NCBI RefSeq assembly: GCF_002080045.1
Contig: NZ_MUIN01000012.1
Span: forward strand, 36,416 to 100,415
Source of the DNA: Pseudomonas sp. Bc-h
GTDB taxonomy: Bacteria; Pseudomonadota; Gammaproteobacteria; Pseudomonadales; Pseudomonadaceae
Reading direction: 5' to 3'
Length of the DNA stretch: 64,000 nucleotides
Translations under genes and position numbers: made by a program
The notes under the pieces: generated by a model
What the model was told of the DNA's origin: nothing
The model's database searches: none
Seen by the model: the letters and a program-made list of their open reading frames with translations, nothing else
Shown: piece after piece, positions 25,031 through 33,803 of the stretch
Numbering within the stretch: the first letter of the stretch is position 1
How the letters are laid out: every line of letters starts with the position of its first letter

Positions 25031-27345
25031 ACAATCGCTACCTTGAGTTTCCCCGTTTGTGCAGCCCTCTGTTGTGTTTGGCGACCGCCGTCGCGCTGGC
25101 CGGTTGCGCGGCGACGCCGGAGCATTTCGACAACGACCCGGCGCTGATGCAGGAAGCACTCAATGGCACCGGCTCCCAGCGCCCGCCCCTGGCTGAATCG
25201 GCACCGCTGCCGAGCCAGCCGAACCCCGGCGCCAGGGCGGTGCCGCGCCAGCAGATCATTCGTGGCAATCAGACCTTCGTGCACAACCCGGCCCCGGCCA
25301 CAAAAGCTCCTGGCGCGAACGACCCCGCAGATGCCAGCGGCGATATCGTGTTCAACTTCGCCAATCAGCCGATCGAGGCGGTGATCAACAGCGTCATGGG
25401 CGATCTGCTGCACGAAAACTACAGCATCAATCAGGGCGTCAAAGGCGACGTCAGCTTCTCCACCTCCAAGCCGGTGAACAAACAGCAAGCGCTGTCGATT
25501 CTCGAGACCCTGCTGTCGTGGACCGACAACGCGATGATCCGCCAGGGCGACCGCTATGTGATCCTCCCCGCCAACCAGGCGGTGGCCGGCAAACTGGTGC
25601 CCGAGATGCCGGTGGCGCGGCCTTCCAGCGGTCTTTCTGCGCGACTGTTCCCCTTGCACTACATTTCGGCGACCGAGATGCAGAAGCTGCTCAAGCCCTT
25701 CGCCAGGGAGAACGCTTTCCTGCTGGTCGATCCGGGGCGCAACGTGCTCAGCCTCGCCGGGACGCCGGATGAACTGGCCAACTATCAGGACACCATCGAC
25801 ACCTTCGATGTCGACTGGCTCAAGGGCATGTCCATCGCGGTCTATGGCCTGCAGCGTGCCACCGTCGGCGAGCTGATGCCGGAACTGAAGAAAATGTTCG
25901 GCCCCGACAGCGGCATGCCGATGGCGGGCATGGTGCGTTTTCTGCCGATCGACCGAACCAACTCGGTGGTGGCGATCTCCGCGCAGCCGCGTTACCTGAG
26001 CGAAGTCGGTGACTGGATTCACACCATCGACGAAGGCGGCGGCAACGAGCCGCAGATGTATGTCTACGACGTGCGCAACATGAAGGCCTCGGACCTTGCC
26101 AGGTACCTGCGCCAGATCTACGGCAACGGGCAGATCAAGGACGACAGCGCGGCCAAGGTCGCCCCCGGCCTGCGCACCCGCTCGCTGTCCTCACTCAGCG
26201 GCAATGGCAGCAGCGCGGGCGGCATGGGGCTGAGCGGCAGCGGCCAGGGGATGGGCACAAGCTCGGGCATGGGCATGAGCGGCAGTAACGGCGGCATGCA
26301 GAACGGTGCGCAGCAGAACGAAGAGACTGACGCAGACGAGGGCGACGATGATGCAGGCGGCGTCGAAGGCACCGACAGCGAGACGGCTGGCACCGAATCC
26401 GGCGCCAGCAAGCGGCTGGACGACAGCACCCGCATCACCGCGCAGAAGAGCAGCAACCAGTTGCTGATCCGCACCCGCCCCGCCCAATGGACCGAGATCG
26501 AATCCGCGATCAAACGGCTGGACAACGCGCCGATGCAGGTGCAGATCGAAACCCGGATTCTGGAAGTCAACCTCAGCGGCGAACTGGACCTGGGCGTTCA
26601 GTGGTATCTGGGCAAACTCGCCGGTAATTCCGGCAGCACCACTGTCGCCAATGCGTCCGGCAGTCAGGGTGCCCTCGGCGGCGGCGGCGCAGGTCTGGGC
26701 GCAGCTGACTCGCTGTTCTATTCCTTCGTCAGCAATAACCTGCAAGTGGCGCTGCATGCGCTGGAAACCAACGGCCGCACCCAAGTGCTGTCGGCGCCGT
26801 CGCTGGTGGTCATGAACAACCAGCAAGCGCAGATTCAGGTCGGCGACAACATCCCCATCAGCCAGACCACGGTCAATACCAACGTCTCCAACACCACGCT
26901 GAGCAGCGTCGAATACGTTCAGACCGGTGTGATTCTGGACGTCGTGCCGCGCATCAATCCGGGTGGCCTGGTATACATGGACATTCAGCAGCAGGTCAGT
27001 GACGCCGACAACAGCGCTGCGTCGGACAACAACGGCAACCCGCGCATTTCTACCCGCTCGGTGTCCACGCAGGTCGCGGTGCAGAGCGGGCAGACCGTTT
27101 TGCTCGGCGGTTTGATCAAGCAGGACAACAGCGACACCGTGTCATCGGTGCCGTATCTGGGCCGGGTGCCGGGGCTGCGCTGGTTGTTCGGCAACACCAG
27201 CAAGAGCAAGAAGCGCACGGAGCTGATCGTGCTGATCACCCCGCGCGTGGTCACCAGCAACAGCCAGGCGCGGCAGGTGACGGACGACTATCGCCAACAG
27301 TTGCAGTTGATCAAGCCAACGCAGGCAGGCGTTTCAGGGGGCTGA
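25027..27345 (+). CDS. gspD: Lipoprotein secretin GspD
   Basis: A 772-residue outer-membrane secretin. The signal ends in a lipobox (LAGC, Cys27), so the secretin is probably lipidated and can reach the outer membrane without a separate pilotin, as XpsD and HxcQ do. N0-N3 domains (about 100-500) include IVFNFANQPIEAVINSVMGD. N3 is interrupted by a low-complexity insert (roughly 390-470) rich in Gly, Ser and Met and then in Asp and Glu. The secretin core runs from GELDLGVQWYLGKL, with VQTGVILDVVPRI and VPYLGRVPGLRWLFG, to ELIVLITPRVV. It is the last gene of the operon. Confidence 0.95.
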   Translation: MNNRYLEFPRLCSPLLCLATAVALAGCAATPEHFDNDPALMQEALNGTGSQRPPLAESAPLPSQPNPGARAVPRQQIIRGNQTFVHNPAPATKAPGANDPADASGDIVFNFANQPIEAVINSVMGDLLHENYSINQGVKGDVSFSTSKPVNKQQALSILETLLSWTDNAMIRQGDRYVILPANQAVAGKLVPEMPVARPSSGLSARLFPLHYISATEMQKLLKPFARENAFLLVDPGRNVLSLAGTPDELANYQDTIDTFDVDWLKGMSIAVYGLQRATVGELMPELKKMFGPDSGMPMAGMVRFLPIDRTNSVVAISAQPRYLSEVGDWIHTIDEGGGNEPQMYVYDVRNMKASDLARYLRQIYGNGQIKDDSAAKVAPGLRTRSLSSLSGNGSSAGGMGLSGSGQGMGTSSGMGMSGSNGGMQNGAQQNEETDADEGDDDAGGVEGTDSETAGTESGASKRLDDSTRITAQKSSNQLLIRTRPAQWTEIESAIKRLDNAPMQVQIETRILEVNLSGELDLGVQWYLGKLAGNSGSTTVANASGSQGALGGGGAGLGAADSLFYSFVSNNLQVALHALETNGRTQVLSAPSLVVMNNQQAQIQVGDNIPISQTTVNTNVSNTTLSSVEYVQTGVILDVVPRINPGGLVYMDIQQQVSDADNSAASDNNGNPRISTRSVSTQVAVQSGQTVLLGGLIKQDNSDTVSSVPYLGRVPGLRWLFGNTSKSKKRTELIVLITPRVVTSNSQARQVTDDYRQQLQLIKPTQAGVSGG

Positions 27346-27393
27346 ATAATGCTGGGCCGAGAGAAGACGGGAGCTCGGCGGGGCACCCGCTTT

Positions 27394-29283
27394 TCAACCT
27401 GGCCGCGCGATACCGTGGTGACGCAATTTGCGGTAAAGCGTGTTGCGGCTGATCCCCAGACGATCGGCCACGCGGGCGATGTGCCAATGCTCGGCTTCGA
27501 TGAGGCTGAGCAGGGTCTGCTTTTCTGAGAGGTGCAGCGGGTTTTCCGGCGAGTCGATCGGCTGCGTCGGCAACAACTCTTCCACTTCATCCAGGCTGAT
27601 GCGCCCCTCCCACGCCAAGGCGACCAGTGTTCGCAGACAGGTACGCAACTGCCGCACATTGCCCGGCCAGGGATGCGAGAGCAGGCGCTCTCTCACACCA
27701 GGTTCGAGCTGAACCTGTGCGCCCTTCGCTTCTTCGCGCAGCAGCAGGTCGAGCAAACTGCCTTTGTCGGAGCGCTCCCGCAACGGCGGCAGTTGCACGG
27801 CAAACCCACCCACGCGGTAGAACAGATCCTCGCGAAAACGCCCATCGGCCACACAGGCCTGCAAATCCTGGTGACTGGCACTGATCAGCCGCACGTCCAG
27901 AGGACGGGCCGAGGCGCCGCCCAACGGCACCACCTGCCGTTCCTCCAGCACCCGCAGCAGCCGCGTTTGCAACGCCAGCGGCATATCGGCGATTTCGTCC
28001 AGAAACAGAATGCCGCCATCGGCCTGTTCCAGTTTGCCGACCATGCCGTCCTTGCGTGCCCCCGTAAAACTGCCACCTCGGTAGCCGAACAGCTCACTCT
28101 CGATCAATGATTCCGGAATGGCCGCGCAATTGATCGCAACGAACGGCTGGTTGGCCCGGGCGCTGGCACGGTGCAGTGCAGCGGCGAATGCCTCTTTACC
28201 TGTGCCGGTTTCACCCTGGAGAAACACCGGAACGTCGCGCTCCAGCACCCGCAATGCGCGAGCGAAACCCCGTTGCAGGCGCGGATCTTCAAGGCACACG
28301 CGCAGATCGTTGACCTTGGGCGCCGCCGGCATCACCAATGGCGAAGTGCGCAACGGTGCTCGTAACTGGCCATAGAACAGGCGCCCATCCTGCAAGCGTA
28401 TTGGCCAGCACAGGCTCGGCTGGGCACTGGCCTGGCTCAGCACGTGTTCAATGGGCGTTTCCAGCAAGCTCGCCAAGGGCTGCCCAACCCATTGCTCACG
28501 GCTGATACCGAGCAGATCCAGCGCGGCCTGGTTGACCGAGCAGATGCGCGCCTGCTCATCGAAGCTGAGCAGGCCTTCTCCCAACAAGCCGACGAATCCC
28601 GCTTGCGGGTGGAAACGAAGCAGGTATCGATGGGGATCGTCCCCGAGAAAAAAGCAGCTCTCGATCAGTCGCGCGGACAGGTTGGTCAGCGCCATCGCCT
28701 GATAATGCTGTTGCAGGCTGGTTTCCGGCCGCACCGAGGAAAGATTGAGCACGGCCAGCAACTCGCCCTTCGAATCGAAGATCGGGCTGGCCGAGCACGT
28801 CAACCCGACATGCTTGCCCCTGAAGTGTTCATCGCGGCGAATCGTCACGTGGCGGCGCTCGACCAGGCAGGTACCCACGCCGTTGGTGCCTTCGGTTTCC
28901 TCGCTCCACACCGAACCGAGCCACAGCCCGGAGCGCTGAAACTCGGCTTGCTCGGCATCATTGAACACGCTGTCGATCGCCACGCCGCGAGCGTCGGTCA
29001 GCAGCACCACATGACCGTCACGGCCGACCTGCTGATGCAGGCTGTTCATCTGCCAGCGGGCCACGGCGATGATGTGCTCCAGTGGCGCGCGATGATCCTT
29101 CAGACGAGGGTGTTCCAGTACATCCGGGGCGCGACGGCTCGCGGGGTCGAGTCGGTGCTGGTCCAGGCAGCGGCGCCAGGAGCGGGTGATCGCGATGTCG
29201 GCGGCAGGCCCGGGCTGTGGCTGAGTGCCCTGCACGGCTTGCAAGACTTGTTGCGCATGGGCGCTGATCAGGGTGGGCGTCAT
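27394..29283 (-). CDS. AcoR-type sigma-54-dependent activator (GAF-PAS-AAA+-Fis)
   Basis: A 629-residue enhancer-binding protein. N-terminal GAF-like sensing domain (about 75-215), a PAS-like segment (about 225-300), an AAA+ domain with Walker A GETGTGKE near residue 360, a sigma-54 contact loop GSFTGA (a variant of GAFTGA), and Walker B GGILFLDEIADM. A Fis-type HTH closes it (ARVADRLGISRNTLYRKLRHHG). AcoR/MimR-like regulators control alcohol, ketone or hydrocarbon oxidation (family knowledge). It is divergent from the flavin monooxygenase gene with a sigma-54 promoter between them, its likely target. Confidence 0.93.
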   Translation of the reverse strand: MTPTLISAHAQQVLQAVQGTQPQPGPAADIAITRSWRRCLDQHRLDPASRRAPDVLEHPRLKDHRAPLEHIIAVARWQMNSLHQQVGRDGHVVLLTDARGVAIDSVFNDAEQAEFQRSGLWLGSVWSEETEGTNGVGTCLVERRHVTIRRDEHFRGKHVGLTCSASPIFDSKGELLAVLNLSSVRPETSLQQHYQAMALTNLSARLIESCFFLGDDPHRYLLRFHPQAGFVGLLGEGLLSFDEQARICSVNQAALDLLGISREQWVGQPLASLLETPIEHVLSQASAQPSLCWPIRLQDGRLFYGQLRAPLRTSPLVMPAAPKVNDLRVCLEDPRLQRGFARALRVLERDVPVFLQGETGTGKEAFAAALHRASARANQPFVAINCAAIPESLIESELFGYRGGSFTGARKDGMVGKLEQADGGILFLDEIADMPLALQTRLLRVLEERQVVPLGGASARPLDVRLISASHQDLQACVADGRFREDLFYRVGGFAVQLPPLRERSDKGSLLDLLLREEAKGAQVQLEPGVRERLLSHPWPGNVRQLRTCLRTLVALAWEGRISLDEVEELLPTQPIDSPENPLHLSEKQTLLSLIEAEHWHIARVADRLGISRNTLYRKLRHHGIARPG

Positions 29284-29366
29284 TGTTCTTGTTCTCCGTG
29301 ACGGTGACGAGACGGCTCCGTGGGCAGCTTAGACCAAGTGAACGCCAACGGGGACTTCTGGCGCCG

Positions 29367-29383
29367 GGTGACACTGTGTCACC
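29367..29383. promoter_or_regulatory. Candidate enhancer palindrome for the sigma-54 activator
   Basis: GGTGACAC and GTGTCACC flank a single central T, a perfect eight-base inverted repeat. A further half site, GTGACACT, lies at 29400-29407. The palindrome is centred about 99 bp upstream of the -24 element at 29474, the right range for an upstream activator sequence. Confidence 0.7.
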
Positions 29384-29472
29384 TGCGTTTATCGCCAGCG
29401 TGACACTCAAGGCACCTTCGCACGCCGACTCAATCCCCCACCAACGGCTCTGGAACAAGCGTTACAGCAAGG

Positions 29473-29488
29473 TGGCCCGCCGCTTGCT
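29473..29488 (+). promoter_or_regulatory. Sigma-54 (-24/-12) promoter
   Basis: TGGCCC (29473-29478), five bases, then TTGCT (29484-29488) gives the exact GG-N10-GC spacing of RpoN promoters, with one mismatch from the consensus TGGCAC-N5-TTGC. It lies 47 bp before the monooxygenase start codon and beside a sigma-54 activator gene. Confidence 0.8.
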
Positions 29489-29534
29489 CTGCTCATCCCG
29501 GTACAAAAACAACAAGATCGGGAGAAGCCCCCAC

Positions 29535-31358
29535 ATGAACGTCGCAATTGAAACCCCTCTGCAAACACCCACTGCCCAGCTCGCGTCCTGGGTCGACAGC
29601 CTTGGCGAGCGTCTGGCCAAAAGGGATCTGGACGCCACCCTGGAACTGTTCGCCGACGAATGCTACTGGCGTGACCTGCTGCTGTTCAGCTGGAACCTGG
29701 TGACGCTGGAAGGCAAGCCTGCGATCCGCGATATGCTGGAAAATCGTCTCGAAAGCACTCGCCCCGATCAATGGAAGCTGGAAGGCGAAGCCAGCCTGAA
29801 CGATGGCGTGCTCGAAGGCTGGATCAGCCTGGAAACCGAGACCGCCCGCGGCAAAGGCTATGTGCGTCTCAAGGACGGTGTGTGCTGGACCCTTCTGACC
29901 ACCATGCGCGAACTCAAAGGCCACGAAGAACCCACCGGCCGCCGCCGTCCGATGGGTGCCAATCACGGTCATGGCCACCCCGACAAGCGCAACTGGCTGG
30001 AACGCCGCCGCGATGAAGAGGCCTCCCTCGGCATCACCACCCAGCCCTATTGCCTGATCGTCGGCGGTGGTCAGGGTGGATTGGGGCTTGCCGCGCGGCT
30101 CAAGCGCATGGGCGTACCGACCCTGATCATCGACAAGGCCGAGCGCCCCGGCGATCAATGGCGCGGCCGCTATAAATCGCTGTGTCTGCACGATCCGGTC
30201 TGGTACGACCACATGCCTTACCTGCCCTTCCCCGAGCACTGGCCGGTGTTTACCCCCAAGGACCAGATTGGCGACTGGCTGGAGATGTACAGCAAGGTCA
30301 TGGAGCTCAACTTCTGGCCGCGTACCGAATGCGTGAGCGCCCAATACGATGACCAGTCGGGCAAGTGGACGGTCCAGGTGCAACGCGACGGCGAACGCCT
30401 GACGCTGCAACCGACCCAGTTGATCCTCGCCACCGGCATGTCCGGTGTGGCCAATGTGCCCGCCTATCCGGGTGCCGAGGCGTTCAAGGGGCAGCAGCAC
30501 CACTCCAGTCGCCACCCCGGCGGCGATGCCTGGAAAGGCAAGCGCGCGGTGGTCATCGGCGCCAACAACTCGGCTCACGATATCTGCGCGGACCTGGTGG
30601 AGAACGGTGCCGAGGTGACCATGGTGCAGCGCTCCAGCACGCATATCGTTCGCTCCGACAGCCTGATGGATCTGGTGTTCGGCGGGCTGTATTCGGAAGA
30701 CGCTGTGGAAGGCGGCTTGACCACGGACAAGGCCGACATGCTGTTCGCCTCGATTCCGTACAAGGTGATGCCAAGCTTTCATCAACCCGTGTTTGGCGCG
30801 ATCAAGGAGCGCGACAAGGACTTTTATCAAGGTCTGGAAAAGGCCGGTTTCATGCTCGACTTTGGTGACGACGACTCAGGCCTGTTCATGAAGTACGTGC
30901 GCCGGGGCTCGGGCTACTACATCGATGTCGGCGCCTCGGCGTTGATCGCCAATGGCACGATCAAGCTAAAAAGCGCGCCAGGCCTTGGAGTCGAACGCGT
31001 TGAAGCGGATGCCGTGATTCTGAACGACGGCAGCCGCTTGCCCGCCGATCTGATCGTCTACGCCACCGGCTACGGCTCGATGAATGGCTGGGCGGCGAAG
31101 CTGATTTCCCAGGAAGTGGCCGACAAGGTAGGCCGTTGCTGGGGGCTGGGCTCGGGCACCACCAAGGATCCAGGCCCCTATGAAGGCGAGCTGCGCAACA
31201 TGTGGAAACCCACACAGCAGGACAACCTCTGGTTCCATGGCGGCAACCTGCATCAGTCACGGCATTACTCGTTGTACCTGGCGCTGCAATTGAAAGCGCG
31301 ATTCGAAGGGCTGGATACCGACGTTTATGCCCTTGCTCCGAGCCATCACGCCCAATGA
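29535..31358 (+). CDS. NTF2-like domain fused to flavin-dependent monooxygenase
   Basis: A 607-residue protein. Residues 10-130 look like a SnoaL/NTF2-like alpha+beta barrel (RLAKRDLDATLELFADECYW). Residues 170-600 are an FMO-type oxidoreductase with the FAD loop GGGQGGLG (177-184), the segment RPGDQWRGRYKSLCLHDP, the NADPH-binding GANNSAHD and the C-terminal YATGYGSM. It probably oxygenates a small organic molecule using NADPH and O2; the substrate is unknown. The start follows GGGAG at 29521-29525, and upstream codons overlap the promoter. Transcription should be sigma-54 dependent and inducer-controlled. Confidence 0.9.
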   Translation: MNVAIETPLQTPTAQLASWVDSLGERLAKRDLDATLELFADECYWRDLLLFSWNLVTLEGKPAIRDMLENRLESTRPDQWKLEGEASLNDGVLEGWISLETETARGKGYVRLKDGVCWTLLTTMRELKGHEEPTGRRRPMGANHGHGHPDKRNWLERRRDEEASLGITTQPYCLIVGGGQGGLGLAARLKRMGVPTLIIDKAERPGDQWRGRYKSLCLHDPVWYDHMPYLPFPEHWPVFTPKDQIGDWLEMYSKVMELNFWPRTECVSAQYDDQSGKWTVQVQRDGERLTLQPTQLILATGMSGVANVPAYPGAEAFKGQQHHSSRHPGGDAWKGKRAVVIGANNSAHDICADLVENGAEVTMVQRSSTHIVRSDSLMDLVFGGLYSEDAVEGGLTTDKADMLFASIPYKVMPSFHQPVFGAIKERDKDFYQGLEKAGFMLDFGDDDSGLFMKYVRRGSGYYIDVGASALIANGTIKLKSAPGLGVERVEADAVILNDGSRLPADLIVYATGYGSMNGWAAKLISQEVADKVGRCWGLGSGTTKDPGPYEGELRNMWKPTQQDNLWFHGGNLHQSRHYSLYLALQLKARFEGLDTDVYALAPSHHAQ

Positions 31359-31365
31359 GGCGCGG

Positions 31366-31393
31366 GTCGCCCAACTGAGGTTGGGCGACTTTT
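31366..31393 (+). terminator. Rho-independent terminator of the monooxygenase gene
   Basis: GTCGCCCAAC and GTTGGGCGAC form a perfect ten-base-pair stem with a TGAG tetraloop, followed by TTTT. Confidence 0.92.
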
Positions 31394-31564
31394 CCGGTGT
31401 CTGAAATCGCCCGCTCGCCCATTCCCCGCCACCTATACGATCATCTTCCCTGCTTCAAATGCTGCGCACCACATCAAGGCAACTGCCCTCCACTCGCGCA
31501 CTATCAGTGCGTCACTCCCCATGAACAACCCCGTTCACCGCTGAATATGAGGCGGGTCAGGGTT

Positions 31565-31608
31565 GGCATGCTTCATGCCTCTGTATCTTTATTCAAGTAA
31601 CTTGAATA
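31565..31608. promoter_or_regulatory. Two palindromes in the ABC operon promoter region
   Basis: GGCATG-CTT-CATGCC occupies 31565-31579, and the perfect 19-base palindrome TATTCAAGTAACTTGAATA occupies 31590-31608. The second lies 30 bp before the start codon of the substrate-binding protein and would overlap the promoter or leader, as an operator would. A regulator has not been matched; the XRE-cupin genes downstream are candidates. Confidence 0.65.
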
Positions 31609-31637
31609 TAAATCTAGGCAGTTCAAGGAGAATGACA

Positions 31638-32486
31638 ATGACTCGCTTCACGCTCAAGACTCTGTCCTTATCGCTGGTCACACTGTGCAGCATTTCTCTG
31701 GCCCACGCAGACGATCTGCTGCAACGCATCAAGCAGAAACACGAGATCGTGGTCGCCACCGAAGCCCGGTTTGCACCTTTCGAATCGGTTGAGAACGGCA
31801 AGATCGTCGGGTATGGCGCGGACCTCATGCATTACGTGCTGGATAAAGACCTGCCGGACGTCAAGGTTCGTCAGCTCGACCTGCCGTTCCAGGGGATACT
31901 TCCCGGGCTGGACAGCAACAAGTTCGATTTCGTGGTGACCTCGGTCACGGTCAACAAGGCACGGTTCGATCAATTTGCCTTTACCGTACCGATCGCTGAA
32001 TCCACTGTTGCGCTGCTCAAACGTGCCGATGACGGCGACATCAAGACACTCAACGACCTTAACGGTCGGGTGATTGGCTCCCAGGCCGGTTCCGGCCAGC
32101 TGGCTGTACTGCAGGCACTGGACACCAGGCTCAAAGCCCAAGGGCAGCCCGGTATCAAACGCATCAAGGAATACGTGAGCTTCGACGAAGCCTACGCCGA
32201 CCTCGCCAACGGCAGGCTCGATGGCGTCGCGCAGTCGCTCTCCAATCTCGGTCCGCTCATGAAAGCGCGTCCTGGCCTGTTCACCACGCTGCCGGAAATG
32301 GTCGGCCCCGTGACTTACTTCGGTTGGGTGGGACGCAAAGACGCCGACAGCGCCAGCCTGGTCAAGCTGTTCAGCGACGGCATCGCCCGTGCGTCCCAGG
32401 ACGGCACCCTCAAGGCCCTGCAAGACAAATGGTTCGGCTTCTCCATGACGCTGCCGACCGATGCCATGCCGGTTCCGAGCATCTGA
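31638..32486 (+). CDS. Polar amino-acid ABC transporter, periplasmic binding protein
   Basis: A 282-residue SBP_bac_3 protein with a signal peptide (MTRFTLKTLSLSLVTLCSISLAHA region). The mature lobe holds IVVATEARFAPFES, DLMHYVLDKDLP and GILPGLDSNKFDFVV, typical for binding of amino acids or related compounds. ATG 31638 is chosen because AAGGAG (31625-31630) is seven bases away; the ATG at 31632 would be too close. First gene of an operon with two permeases, an ATPase and a hydrolase. Confidence 0.92.
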   Translation: MTRFTLKTLSLSLVTLCSISLAHADDLLQRIKQKHEIVVATEARFAPFESVENGKIVGYGADLMHYVLDKDLPDVKVRQLDLPFQGILPGLDSNKFDFVVTSVTVNKARFDQFAFTVPIAESTVALLKRADDGDIKTLNDLNGRVIGSQAGSGQLAVLQALDTRLKAQGQPGIKRIKEYVSFDEAYADLANGRLDGVAQSLSNLGPLMKARPGLFTTLPEMVGPVTYFGWVGRKDADSASLVKLFSDGIARASQDGTLKALQDKWFGFSMTLPTDAMPVPSI

Positions 32487-32493
32487 GCCGCTG

Positions 32494-33153
32494 ATGATGA
32501 ACGATTTCAGCAGCCGCATGGCGTTGTACTCGCCTGCTCTGATCCAGGGCGCACTGACCACTCTGTGGTTGTGCGCCATCGGGATGCTGCTCGGCTTTGT
32601 GCTTAGCGTCCTGATTCATCTGTTGGCGAACGGCCGCAGCCGCGCTGGAGTGGCGTTCACCCGGGTCTACGTCAGCTTCTTTCGCGGCACGCCAATGCTC
32701 GCCCAGCTTTTGCTGCTGTTTTACCTGCCGTCGGCGCTGGGGCTGGATATCCCGCCGATGGTCGCCGCTGCAGTGGCCTTGGCGCTGAACACCGCCGCCT
32801 ACCAGTCGCAGATTCTGAGCAGCGGGTTCGCGGCCATCGCCAAGGGGCAGATGGAAGCGGCCTCGGTGTTCGCGCTGGGCAAATACAACACACTGGTGCA
32901 CATCCAGTTGCCGCAGGTGCTGCGCCTGACGTCACCGGCGTTGATTTCCGAATTGATCGACGTGATCAAGGTGTCGGCGGTGGTTTCAGTCATTTCCATT
33001 ACCGATCTGATGCGCGTCAGTCAGCAATTGGTATCGCAAACCTATCGCCCGCTTGAGGTGTATCTGGTGGCGGGCCTGTTCTACCTGCTGCTGACCAGCG
33101 TACTGAGCGTGCTCGGCGGTCTGCTGGAACGTCGTTGGCAGGAGCGCAGTTGA
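32494..33153 (+). CDS. Amino-acid ABC transporter permease (HisMQ type)
   Basis: A 219-residue integral membrane protein with the start MMNDFSSRMALYSPALIQGALTT region and the cytoplasmic EAA loop (SSGFAAIAKGQMEAASVFALG) that contacts the ATPase. RGTP in FFRGTPMLAQ is a family mark. It starts eight bases after the binding-protein gene and overlaps the second permease. Confidence 0.92.
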   Translation: MMNDFSSRMALYSPALIQGALTTLWLCAIGMLLGFVLSVLIHLLANGRSRAGVAFTRVYVSFFRGTPMLAQLLLLFYLPSALGLDIPPMVAAAVALALNTAAYQSQILSSGFAAIAKGQMEAASVFALGKYNTLVHIQLPQVLRLTSPALISELIDVIKVSAVVSVISITDLMRVSQQLVSQTYRPLEVYLVAGLFYLLLTSVLSVLGGLLERRWQERS

Positions 33154-33800
33154 TGCAAGAGTTGATGAGTTACCTCCCCGAATTTGCCAATGCGTTGCTG
33201 GTGACACTGGGCGTCAGTCTGGCGGCCGCGGTCATCGGCCTGACACTGGGCTTTGCGCTGAATGCGGCGCGCATCGCCATCCCGGGATTTGCGCTGATCT
33301 ACAGCCTTTATGTGTGGCTGATCCGCGGCACGCCGTTTCTTGCACAACTGGCGGTCATTTATTTCGGGCTGCCGGTCATCGGCCTGCGCCTGGAAGCCGT
33401 CGAAGCGAGCATTCTTTCGCTGGCGCTGTACAGCGGGGCCTATTTCGCCGAACTGTTTCGCTCGGCCTGGGCCAGCGTTCCCCACGGTCAAGTGGAAGCG
33501 GCGCGGGTGCATGGCATATCAAGAGTGCGAGTGTTCTGGCACGTGCAGGCGCCTCAGGCCATGGCCTTCGCCCTGCCGCTCCTGGGCAATCAGGTGATCC
33601 TGACCATCAAGGAAAGCGCCGTGACCTCGATCATCACAGTCCCCGAACTGACCATGACCGCCGGGCGCATCGTCTCCACTACCTTTTCCTACGTCATGCC
33701 CTACGCCCTGCTGGTGTTGAGCTACTGGTTGGTGACCTCGTCGGTCGCGGCCATTGCCCGCGCCCTTGGGCAACGCATGACCCGTCATCTGCGAGGCTGA
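33153..33800 (+). CDS. Amino-acid ABC transporter permease (HisMQ type), second subunit
   Basis: A 215-residue membrane protein beginning MQELMSYLPEFANALLVTLG. The RGTPFLAQL segment and the EAA loop (RSAWASVPHGQVEAARVHG) pair it with the preceding permease. ATG 33153 shares one base with the stop of that gene (TGATG). Confidence 0.92.
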   Translation: MQELMSYLPEFANALLVTLGVSLAAAVIGLTLGFALNAARIAIPGFALIYSLYVWLIRGTPFLAQLAVIYFGLPVIGLRLEAVEASILSLALYSGAYFAELFRSAWASVPHGQVEAARVHGISRVRVFWHVQAPQAMAFALPLLGNQVILTIKESAVTSIITVPELTMTAGRIVSTTFSYVMPYALLVLSYWLVTSSVAAIARALGQRMTRHLRG

Positions 33801-33803
33801 CCG

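Noticed and set aside
27346..27393. Weak hairpin (GCCGAG / CTCGGC) between gspD and the sigma-54 activator
   Set aside because: Six-base stem with a twelve-base loop and no T-run; too weak to call as a terminator.
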